DNA of 63,398 nt from Pseudonocardia sp. CNS-004 (lineage in GTDB: Bacteria > Actinomycetota > Actinomycetes > Mycobacteriales > Pseudonocardiaceae), in contig MKJV01000103.1 of assembly GCA_001942185.1 (NCBI GenBank), positions 1 through 63,398 on the forward strand, read 5' to 3'. The notes beneath the pieces are model-generated. The model searched no databases, had not been told where the DNA came from, and saw only the letters and a program-made list of their open reading frames with translations. The number at the start of each line of letters is the position of its first letter. The first letter of the stretch is position 1. A program made the translations under genes and the position numbers. Shown here one piece after another: positions 55,687-63,398 of this stretch.

Positions 55687-57233
55687 ATGCCCCTTGACCC
55701 GCCCGCCCCGGATGCCCTCCGCGCCGTCGCCAAGCGCTACGGCCTCGGCCTGTCCGATGCCGACATCACCTCCTTCGACCCGTTCGTCTCCGGCCTGCTC
55801 GCGTCGTGGGACACCGTCGAGGAGCTCTACGCCGCCTCGGCGCCGGTGCGCCCGAGCGTGCGTGGAAGCGCCCCGACGACGCCGCCAACCCGTACGGCGC
55901 CTGGTACGTGACGACCGCCGTCACCGAGGTGGGCGAGGGGCCGCTCGCCGGTCGCACCGTCGCGATCAAGGACAACACCGCGGTGGCGGGCGTGCCGATG
56001 ATGAACGGCTCGCCGTACCTGGAGGGCTACGTCCCGCTGCGCGACGCCACCGTCGTCACCCGGCTGCTCGGTGCGGGCGCCACGATCGCCGGCAAGGCCG
56101 TCTGCGAGGACCTCTGCTTCTCCGGCGGCTCGCACACCTCGCGCCCCGCGCCGGTGCGCAACCCCTGGGACGAGTCCCGCTCCGCGGGCGGCTCGTCCTC
56201 GGGAAGCGCCGCGCTCGTGGCCGGTGGTGTCGTGGACGTCGCGACGGGCGGTGACCAGGGCGGATCGGTGCGGATCCCCTCGGCGTACAGCGGCACGGTG
56301 GGGCACAAACCCACCTACGGGCTGGTCCCCTACACCGGCGCGTTCCCGATCGAGCAGACCATCGACCACGTCGGCCCGATCACCCGCACGGTGTCCGACG
56401 CGGCGCTCGTGCTGTCGGTCATCGCGGGCGCGGACGGGCTCGACCCCCGCCAGCCGCTCGGCCTCGTGCCGGAAGACTACGTCGGCGCGCTCGCCCGCGG
56501 CGCCGAGGGCATGCGGGTCGGCGTGGTCGCCGAGGGCTTCGGGCACCCCAACTCCGAGCCGGAGGTGGACGACGCCGTGCGCGCGGCCGTCGACGTCCTG
56601 CGCGGCGCGGGACTGGTGGCCGAGGAGATCTCCATCCCCTGGCACGCACACGGCGCACGCATCTGGGACGTCATCGCCACCGAGGGCGCGATGGTCCAGA
56701 TGGTCGAGGGCAACGGGTACGGCATGAACTGGGAGGGGCTCTACGACCCCGAGGTCATGGCGCACTACGGCGGCAGGTGGCGCGCCGACGGCAGCGACTT
56801 CTCCGAGACCGTCAAGCTGGTGCTGCTGGCGGGCGGCTACGCCGTCGACCGGCACCACGGCCGGCACTACGCCATGGCCCGCAACCTCGCCCCGCGGCTG
56901 CGCGCGGCCTACGACGAGGCGCTCGACCGCTTCGACGTGCTCGTGATGCCGACGCTGCCGATGCGCGCCACGGTGCGCCCGGCACCCGGCGCCCCGCGTG
57001 AGGAGGTGATCCTCCGCGCGCTGGAGATGATCGCCAACACGTGCGTCACGGACGTCACCGGCCACCCGGCCTGCTCGGTGCCCGCCGGCACGCCGGGCGG
57101 TCTCCCGGTCGGAATGATGATCATCGGGAGGCACTTCGCGGACGCGACCGTGCTGCGCGTGGCCCACGCGTTCGAGCAGGCCGTCGGCGGCTTCCCCGCA
57201 CCCCCGCGGACCGCCGCCGCCACCCGCTCCTGA
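55687..57233 (+). CDS. Amidase (amidase signature family), frameshifted
   Basis: ATG 55687 gives MPLDPPAPDALRAVAKRYGL, then an N-terminal helical part; one base is lost near 55866. The catalytic triad is complete: Lys in RTVAIKDNTAVAGVPMMNGS, cis-Ser in SAGGSSSGSAALVAGG, Ser nucleophile in TGGDQGGSVRIPSAYSGTVG. Later HKPTYGLVPYTGAFPIEQTI and CSVPAGTPGGLPVGMMIIGR are typical. About 515 residues. It hydrolyses small amides or aryl/acyl amides; substrate unknown. Confidence 0.92.
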
Positions 57234-57252
57234 TCCCGGTTCCGGTTCCTCC

Positions 57253-57307
57253 TCCGACGAGCGGCGCGTTGGTCGCATAGGTTCCGACGAACGCGCCGCT
57301 CGTCGGA
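57253..57307. terminator. 18-bp perfect inverted repeat between convergent genes
   Basis: TCCGACGAGCGGCGCGTT (57253-57270) and AACGCGCCGCTCGTCGGA (57290-57307) are exact complements with a 19-nt loop, filling the gap between the amidase and enoyl-CoA hydratase stops. Probably a bidirectional terminator of the same general class as the other long intergenic stems here. Confidence 0.7.
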
Positions 57308-57312
57308 AAGGG

Positions 57313-58115
57313 TCAGCCTTCCCCGGCCGCCAGCGAGCGGACCCGGCGCAGCTGGGCCGCGCGTTCGGCGGCGAGGGCCTGTGCCGGGTCGGCGCCCTCG
57401 GCCACCCCGGCGAGCAGGCGGAGGGTCTCGGCCGCGGCCTTCGGGGGCGCGGTGAGCAGCGACGCGACGCCCGCGTCAACGGCGGCGTCGAGCTCGGACG
57501 CGGGCACGGCGCGCAGCGCGAGGCCGATGGCGACGGCCTCGTCGGCGCGACCCGCCGGCCGGACAGGCAGATCTCCGCGGCACGGCTGTAGCCGACCGCG
57601 TGGACGAGCGGATAGGTGCCGCCGAGGTCGGGCACGATGCCCAGGCCGGTCTCGGCCATGCAGAACTGCACGTCGTCGGCGACGATGCGCAGGTCGCAGG
57701 CCAGGGCGAGCTGGAAGCCCGCTCCGATGGCGTGGCCCTGCACCGCGGCAACGGTGAGCCGCGTGGGGTCGCGCAGCCACGAGAACCCCGCCTGGAAGGC
57801 GGCGATCGTGGTGTCGGCCTCCTCGTCGGGCACCTGGGCGAGGCTCGCGATGCCCGGCTGCCCGTCCACCTCGGTGGCCGTGAAGAACCTCCGGTCGAGC
57901 CCCGCGGAGAACGCCCGGCCCGCGCCACGCACGACCACCGCGCGGACCTCGGCCGGCAACGACTCCCCGATCGCCCGGAGCGCCTCCCACGTGGACGGGG
58001 TCTGCGCGTTCAACACCTCGGGACGCGCGAGCGTGATCGTGGCCCGCGGACCGTCGACGTCGAGCGTGAGCCCGCCGCGCGTGAGGAGCTCCGGGTCGAT
58101 CGCCGCCGTAGTCAT
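57313..58115 (-). CDS. Enoyl-CoA hydratase/isomerase family protein (EchA12-like context), frameshifted
   Basis: ATG 58115 starts TTAAIDPELLTRGGLTLDVD. Crotonase motifs: RAVVVRGAGRAFSAGLDRRF (oxyanion), LTVAAVQGHAIGAGFQLALA, and DLGGTYPLVHAVGYSRAAEI with the acidic position. One G is missing near 57555; restored it reads LSGRRVAADEAVAIGLALRA. About 267 residues. Enoyl-CoA hydration in fatty-acid degradation is the family role. Position near HTH/ABC-F/acn genes matches Rv1472 (echA12). Confidence 0.9.
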
Positions 58116-58153
58116 GGCGGCAGGTTATCCCGGGGCCGAAGGCGGGTTCGTCC

Positions 58154-58363
58154 CTACTTCTTCTTGGTACGGGTGGCGCCGCCGCGTCCGCGCAGCGTGA
58201 CGCCCGTCTCCGACAGCACGCGATGCACGAAGCCGTAGGACCGTCCGGTCTGCTCGGCGAGCGCGCGGATGCTGGCGCCCTTCTCGTACTTCTTCTTGAG
58301 GTCGGTGGCGAGCTTGTCGCGCTGGGTGCCGGTGATTCGAGCACCCTTCTTCAGATCGGCCAT
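58154..58363 (-). CDS. Small helix-turn-helix protein (Rv1473A-like)
   Basis: A 69-residue basic protein (ATG 58363, with AAGGAG about 10 nt upstream): ARITGTQRDKLATDLKKKYE, HTH core KGASIRALAEQTGRSYGFVH and RVLSETGVTLRGRGG, ending in a poly-Lys tail. This conserved actinobacterial protein adjoins an ABC-F gene in mycobacteria as here. It probably binds DNA; function unknown. Confidence 0.88.
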   Translation of the reverse strand: MADLKKGARITGTQRDKLATDLKKKYEKGASIRALAEQTGRSYGFVHRVLSETGVTLRGRGGATRTKKK

Positions 58364-58678
58364 GACACCTGATCTCCTTCGCCCACCTGCGCGGACCGCA
58401 GGCAGATCGTTTCCGGCTCCCCCCGGTCCGGCAATGATCGTCCACGGAACAGGCCCGTGCCAGGAGATCCACTCGGTGATCGGCGAACGGTTCGGCCGAA
58501 TGGATCACGCGTACGGGTGATCATTGGCGGGTCCCGCACATCCGGACGTCACCCCGTCGCCACCTGAATGTCACCCTGGAAGGGGAGCACGGGCCTGAGG
58601 AGGCCCGCGACGGGCCTCGCCGCCGGGAGCGAGGTCGACCCGATCGGGTGGCCGGACACGCCGGGAGAAATCGCCCGA
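58364..58678. other. Intergenic region without a visible gene
   Basis: About 315 bp between the small HTH gene and the ABC-F gene, both on the minus strand. It holds the promoter and ribosome site of the HTH gene; no coding frame, tRNA or clear riboswitch was recognised. Confidence 0.5.
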
Positions 58679-60301
58679 TCAGGCCAATTGCACGAGCTCC
58701 AGATAGTCGGCTGACCAATGGTCCTCGGTGCCGTCCGGGAGCACGATCACCTTGTCCGGCTGAAGAGCCTCCACCGCGCCGGGGTCGTGCGTGACGAGCA
58801 CGACCGCCCCGGCGAACCGGCGCAGCGCGTCGAGCACCTGCTCGCGGCTGGCCGGATCGAGGTTGTTGGTGGGCTCGTCGAGCAGGAGGACGTTGGCCGC
58901 GCTGGACACCAGCCCGGCGAGCGCGAGCCGGGTGCGTTCGCCGCCGGACAGGGTGCCCGCGAGCTGCGACAGCTGGTCCCCGGAGAACATGAACGCCCCC
59001 AGCAGCGTGCGCAGCTGCTGTTCGGGGGTGTCCGGCGAGGCGTGCCGGACGTTCTCCCAGACCGAGGCGTCCATGTCGAGGGTGTCGTGCTCCTGCGCGA
59101 AGTAGCCGGTGCGCAGCCCGTGGCCGGGCACGACCCGGCCGGAGTCGGGCAGCTCGGTGCCGGCCAGCAGCCGGAGCAAGGTGGTCTTGCCCGCGCCGTT
59201 GAGCCCGAGCACGACGACCTTCGTGCCCCGGTCGACCGCGAGGTCCACGCCCGTGAACACCTCGAGCGAGCCGAACGACTTCGACAGGCCCTCCGCGGTG
59301 AGCGGGGTGCGCCCGCACGGCGACGGGTCCGGGAACCGGATCCTCGCGACGCGGTCGGCCTGGCGCTCCGGTTCGAGACCGGCGAGCAGCTGGTCGGCCC
59401 GGCGCGCCATGTTCTTGGCCGCGACGGCCTTGGTGGCCTTCGCGCCCATCTTCGCCGCCTGGGTGTGCAGCGCGGCGGCCTTCTTCTCGGCGTTGGCGCG
59501 CTCGCGGCGACGCCGCTTCTCGTCGGTGGCCCTGGCCTCCTGGTAGCGGCGCCAGTTCATGTTGTAGATGTCGACCTCGCCGCGGGTGGCGTCGAGGAAC
59601 CACACCTTGTTGACGACGTCGGCGAGCAGCTCGGTGTCGTGGCTGATCACGACCAGCCCGCCCTCGTGGGCGGACAGGAACGAACGCAGCCAGGTGATCG
59701 AGTCGGCGTCCAGGTGGTTGGTGGGCTCGTCGAGAAGCAGCGTGGTGGCGCTCTGCGACCCGCCGTCGGACGCCGCGAACAGGATGCGGGCCAGCTCCAC
59801 ACGGCGGCGCTGGCCGCCCGACAGCGTGGCGATCGACTGGGTGAGCACCCGCTCCGGCAACCCGAGGTGGGTGCAGATCCGGGCGGCCTCGCTCTCGGCC
59901 GCGTACCCCCCGAGCGCGGCGAACCGCTCCTCGAGCCGCCCGTACTCGCGCACCGCCTTGGCGTTCGCGTCGCCGTCGACGAGCTCGGCCATCGCCGTCT
60001 GCGCCTTCTCCATCTTGCGCAGCAGCACGTCGAGCCCGCGGGCGGACAGCACCCGGTCGTTGGCCGTGACCGACAGGTCGCCCTCGCGGGGGTCCTGCGG
60101 GAGGTAGCCGACGGGGCCGGTGGCGGTGACGGCGCCGCCGTAGGGCTCGCCCTCACCCGCCAGCACCCGCATCGAGGTGGTCTTGCCGGCACCGTTGCGG
60201 CCCACGAGGCCGATGCGGTCGCCGGGCTGCACGCGCAACGTGGCGTCGGACAGCAGGATCCGGGACCCGGCACGCAGTTCCAGGTCAGAAGCAGTGATCA
60301 C
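58679..60301 (-). CDS. ABC-F family ATP-binding protein
   Basis: An intact 540-residue protein with two ABC domains and no TMs. Walker A GRNGAGKTTSMRVLAGEG and GLNGAGKTTLLRLLAGTE; signatures SGGQRRRVELARILF and SGGERTRLALAGLV; Walker B TTLLLDEPTNHLDADSITWL and VLLLDEPTNNLDPASREQVL. The linker between domains (about 250-320) is highly basic, as in translation factors that act on ribosomes (EttA/Rv1473-like). Context with the HTH and enoyl-CoA hydratase genes matches Rv1473. Confidence 0.95.
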   Translation of the reverse strand: MITASDLELRAGSRILLSDATLRVQPGDRIGLVGRNGAGKTTSMRVLAGEGEPYGGAVTATGPVGYLPQDPREGDLSVTANDRVLSARGLDVLLRKMEKAQTAMAELVDGDANAKAVREYGRLEERFAALGGYAAESEAARICTHLGLPERVLTQSIATLSGGQRRRVELARILFAASDGGSQSATTLLLDEPTNHLDADSITWLRSFLSAHEGGLVVISHDTELLADVVNKVWFLDATRGEVDIYNMNWRRYQEARATDEKRRRRERANAEKKAAALHTQAAKMGAKATKAVAAKNMARRADQLLAGLEPERQADRVARIRFPDPSPCGRTPLTAEGLSKSFGSLEVFTGVDLAVDRGTKVVVLGLNGAGKTTLLRLLAGTELPDSGRVVPGHGLRTGYFAQEHDTLDMDASVWENVRHASPDTPEQQLRTLLGAFMFSGDQLSQLAGTLSGGERTRLALAGLVSSAANVLLLDEPTNNLDPASREQVLDALRRFAGAVVLVTHDPGAVEALQPDKVIVLPDGTEDHWSADYLELVQLA

Positions 60302-60427
60302 GAGAGAACAACTCCAGGACGAGCGGAAATGGGCGGCACGCAGCCGCCGGCTACTCGATCCGGATCTCGATCACGAGGCCCAGACTACCGACCGGGTCGA
60401 GCGGATTCGGGAAGTAGGGTCGCCGAC

Positions 60428-61245
60428 ATGACCGATGTCACCGCCGACTCCCTCGATGTCCTCGCGGGCCGCGACCTCGCGGGCCGCGCCGCCCTCGTCA
60501 CCGGCGCGAGCCGCGGCATCGGGTACGCCATCGCGTCCGAGCTGCTGGGCAGGGGTGCCTCGGTGACGATCACCGCCCGCAAGCCCGACGAGCTGCGCGC
60601 GGCGTCGGAGCGGCTGGTGGCCGACGCGGCGGGCGGCGACGCGGGTCGGGTGCTCGCACTGCCCGGCAACGCCGGGTCGGCCGAGGCCCGCGAGCAGGCC
60701 GTCACCCGCACCGTCGATCGGTTCGGCAACCTGGCGATCCTGGTCAACAACACCGGGATCAACCCGACGTACGGTCCGCTCGTCGACGCCGACCTCGACG
60801 CGGTCCGCAAGACCTTCGACACCAACGTCGTCGCCGCACTCGGTTCGTGCAGCAGGCCCACAAGGCGTGGATGGGCGAGCACGGCGGCGCCGTCGTCAAC
60901 ATCGCGTCGGTGGCGGGCCTGCGCTCCACCGGGTCGATCGCCGCGTACGGGGCGTCGAAGGCCGCACTCATCCGCCTCACCGAGGAGCTGGCCTGGCAGC
61001 TCGGACCCGCGATCCGGGTCAACGCCGTCGCACCGGCGATCGTGAAGACGAAGTTCGCCACCGCGCTCTACTCAGAGGGCGAGGAGCGGGTGAGCGCGGC
61101 CTACCCGATGAAGCGGCTGGGCACACCCGAGGACGTCGCCCGGCTCGTCGGGTTCCTCGTCTCCGACGCCGCGGCGTGGATCACGGGTGAGACCGTCCGC
61201 GTCGACGGCGGCATCCTCGCGACGGGCTCGCTCGGCTCCGCCTGA
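60428..61245 (+). CDS. SDR family oxidoreductase (FabG-like), frameshifted
   Basis: ATG 60428 gives MTDVTADSLDVLAGRDLAGR, then AALVTGASRGIGYAIASELL (TGxxxGIG), TITARKPDELRAASERLVAD and LAILVNNTGINPTYGPLVDA. One G is missing near 60845; restored it reads AALGFVQQAHKAWMGEHGG, then INVASVAG-type Ser and YGASKAALIRLTEEL (Tyr, Lys) and GETVRVDGGILATG. About 272 residues. General ketoacyl or ketone reductase; substrate unknown. Divergent from the ABC-F gene. Confidence 0.9.
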
Positions 61246-61250
61246 CCGGG

Positions 61251-62797
61251 TCACAGGCGACCGCATCGACCCACAACCGCGCGGAGCGGCCCGTCAGGAC
61301 GTCCAGCAGAGCGCCCGCCTGCCCATCGGTGAGCGAGGCGACGTAGTCGACCACGGCGCGCCCGCGCGCGAGCACGTCGACGTCCGGGTCGGCACCGAGC
61401 CTGCCCTCCGCGGCGAGCCCCCGGTACTCGGCGTGCGCCAGCGCCACGAGGTCGTGCAGGCGGGGCGGGAGGCCGACCGGGTCGTCCCCGGTGAGCCAGT
61501 CGGCGAGCGCGTCGACCAGCCCGGTCAGCACCGTGGCCTGGCCACGCTGGTGGGAGGCCAGGTCGGCGCGCTGCAACACGAACCGGCGGTGCACGAACTT
61601 CAGCACGGCCACCTGGTGCCACGGCGCGGTGGCCAGCGTCACCGGGGCGGCCCGCACCGGCGGGTCGGGCAGCACCCGCACCCCGGACACCAGGCGGGCC
61701 GTCCACCGCGCCGAGAACTCCGCGACGGCCCGCTCGGCGGCCATCGACCCGTCGAACGGCACCGCGAGCAGCTCCTCGACCAGCTCGGAGCGCACCACGT
61801 CGACGGCAGCGGCGAACGCGTCGTCGTCGAACACCCAGCCGTCCTTGGCGAGCATCCGCCTGCGCAGCCGCTCCAGATCGGCACCGGGGCGCAGCGACCC
61901 GAGCGCCGACGGGTCGGCCGAGGCGAGGCCGGACCGATCGCGCAGCCATCCGCCCAGCTCCGCCGCGACTCCCGGCTGGGCGAGCACCCCGACCCGGTGG
62001 AAGTCCTCCAGGTCGTGGATCGCGTAGGCGACATCGTCGGCGGTGTCCATCACCGCCGCCTCGACCGTCTGCTGCCACGGCCCGACCGCACCGGCGACGG
62101 CGTCCCGGCTGTCGACCAGGTCGTCGAGCTCGGTGAGGTAGCAGGAGAACTTCGCCGACCCGGCGTCCGGCGCGCCCGGCAGCGGGCCCGCGCCGCGCGG
62201 CGGGTTCGGCGCCGTGCTCGGGTGCGGGTCCGGGTGCCCGTACCGCGCCCACGGGTACTTGAGCACGGCCGCCCGCACCGCCGCCGTGAGGTCGAGCCCG
62301 GCACCACCCGGACCGTGCAGGTCGATGGTGGTGACCACCCGGAAGCTCTGCGCGTTGCCCTCGAACCCGTCGGGCAGCCCCAGCTGCTCGCGGCCGAGCC
62401 GGTCCAGAACCTGCTCGCCGAGGTGCCCGAACGGCGGGTGGCCCAGGTCGTGGGCGATCGCCGCCGCCTCGACGACATCGGGATCGCAGCCGCCGAGCCG
62501 CTCCACGACCGGGCCCGTCGCGGCGTCGGCGGCGAGCCGCTCCGCGATCGCACGCGCCACCTGGGCCACCTGCAGGCTGTGGGTGAGGCGGTTGTGCAGC
62601 AACAGACCGTTGCCGGTCGGGCTCACCACCTGCGTCACCCCGGCGAGCCGCGCGAAGTACGGCGACGCGGCGATCCGGTCCCGGTCGACGCGGAACGGGC
62701 TCGCCGCCAGCCCTGCCCCGCTCTCCCCCACCCCGGAACGCCGCGCCGCCCGCACCGACGGGCGCACGGGTTGGTCGGGCACGGACCGTTCCGCCAC
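61251..62797 (-). CDS. dgt: dGTPase-like HD-domain triphosphohydrolase
   Basis: The protein starts at 62797 (MAERSVPDQPVRPSVRAARR). The HD metal site is visible: VSPTGNGLLLHNRLTHSLQV (R-L-T-H-S) and VEAAAIAHDLGHPPFGHLGE (H-D), with DTADDVAYAIHDLEDFHRVG as the third-metal ligand. It hydrolyses dNTPs to deoxynucleosides and triphosphate. The raw frame runs on to 61181 into the convergent SDR gene; one base lost near 61260 would instead give a stop at 61251, right after LWVDA, where the family normally ends. About 515 residues. Confidence 0.9.
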
Positions 62798-62863
62798 GCA
62801 CGCAGGCTAATGGGCGCGGCGCGGCGTCCTGCGCAGCGACCCGGAAGTGGGGCGCCAGGCAGG

Positions 62864-63398
62864 ATGCTGACCGTGCACCGCGACCCCGACGTGCTCGTCG
62901 TCGGCGGTGGTCCCGCCGGGAGGGCCCTCGCCGCCGCCACCGCCGAGCGCGGGTTGCGGACCACGCTGCTCGATCCGGTGCCCGAAGCGGCGTGGAAGTC
63001 CACATACGGCTGCTGGGCCGGCGAGCTGCCGCACGACCTGCCACCGTCGGTGGTCGCGGCCCGGGCCGTGGGACGGGCGGTCGCCCTCTCCGAGCACCGG
63101 CTCGGTTGGGAGTACGCCGTGCTGGACGTCCCCGCGCTGCGTTCCCACCTCGACGGCGAGCTGGCCCGCCACGGCGTGCAGGTGCTCGCGGGGCGGGCCA
63201 CCGGGTGGGAGGCGGGCGCGTCGGGCTGGCCGGGGGTGCGCCGGTGCGGGCCGCGGTCGTGGTCGACGCGGGGGGGCACCGCCAGCCGCTGCGCGGGGGC
63301 GAGCGGCGGCGGCACGCGGCCGAGCAGACGGCCGCGGGCGTGGTGGTCGACGATGGCGCGGCCGCAGCGCTGGTCGCGCCCGGGGCAGGGCGGCTGTT
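62864..63398 (+). CDS. Lycopene cyclase-like FAD protein, 5' part
   Basis: ATG 62864 (or GTG 62873) starts HRDPDVLVVGGGPAGRALAA, the FAD-binding motif, then TTLLDPVPEAAWKSTYGCWA and GELPHDLPPSVVAARAVGRA, which matches plant/actinobacterial lycopene beta-cyclase (CrtL-type) proteins. One or more bases are missing near 63225; the later frame reads AAEQTAAGVVVDDGAAAALV, the conserved QTA-G region. It continues past the window end. Cyclisation of lycopene to beta-carotene is the probable role. Confidence 0.8.
   Translation, partial: MLTVHRDPDVLVVGGGPAGRALAAATAERGLRTTLLDPVPEAAWKSTYGCWAGELPHDLPPSVVAARAVGRAVALSEHRLGWEYAVLDVPALRSHLDGELARHGVQVLAGRATGWEAGASGWPGVRRCGPRSWSTRGGTASRCAGASGGGTRPSRRPRAWWSTMARPQRWSRPGQGGC

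Overview
The window is very GC-rich (around 72-75% by eye), densely coded and full of actinobacterial families: DUF3097, DUF397 with an XRE/DUF5753 partner, F420-linked luciferase-like oxidoreductases, Ddn-like reductase, InhA/MabA, RipA-like NlpC/P60, ergothioneine synthesis, actinobacterial ferrochelatase and a 938-residue aconitase. Together with the style of its intergenic repeats it fits a Pseudonocardiaceae chromosome, probably Pseudonocardia or a close relative (inference; there is no rRNA in the window). No rRNA, tRNA, CRISPR array or biosynthetic megacluster was seen.

Layout. 1-9.4 kb: SPFH/NfeD membrane pair, DUF3097, an MHS transporter-M20 deacylase pair, an SDR/LysR divergon and a luciferase-like monooxygenase joined to a SnoaL-like domain, divergent from a TetR regulator. 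9.99-10.33 kb: a 342-bp internally deleted IS481-type element with terminal inverted repeats and a 6-bp target duplication. 10.5-21.7 kb: accessory region with a coiled-coil protein, GrpB, an ECF sigma factor with a SnoaL tail, an ArsR/SRPBCC/RibD operon, HD and Ddn-like proteins, a tyrosine recombinase, and an XRE/DUF397 pair bracketed by two covarying palindromic repeats. 22.8-28.8 kb: a LysR-fronted minus-strand operon with three NADPH:F420-reductase-like paralogues, an F420-type monooxygenase and two SDRs. 29-30.5 kb: a ZTP riboswitch followed by glyA.

31.4-60.3 kb is a rearranged version of the Mycobacterium tuberculosis Rv1472-Rv1485 neighbourhood (synteny from knowledge): hemH-inhA-fabG-VWA-DUF58-moxR-[EamA/MarR]-NlpC/P60 on the minus strand, acnA on the plus strand, then about 11.6 kb of insertion (two transporters, a LacI/glycoside hydrolase pair, RraA/cupin, egtDCBA), an AcnR-like TetR gene, an amidase, and enoyl-CoA hydratase, small HTH protein and ABC-F. 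An AcnR-type operator lies in the acnA promoter. 60.4-63.4 kb: SDR, dGTPase-like protein and the start of a lycopene cyclase-like gene.

Two points affect the whole annotation. First, about 30 genes are broken by single-base frameshifts, many of which are repaired by adding one G or C to a run of 2-4. This points to base loss in the sequence data, so these genes are called as CDS spanning all frames rather than as pseudogenes. Second, the intergenic DNA carries structured repeats, including four copies of a fixed-length 45-bp tandem-palindrome element, two of them 24-26 nt upstream of transporter start codons.
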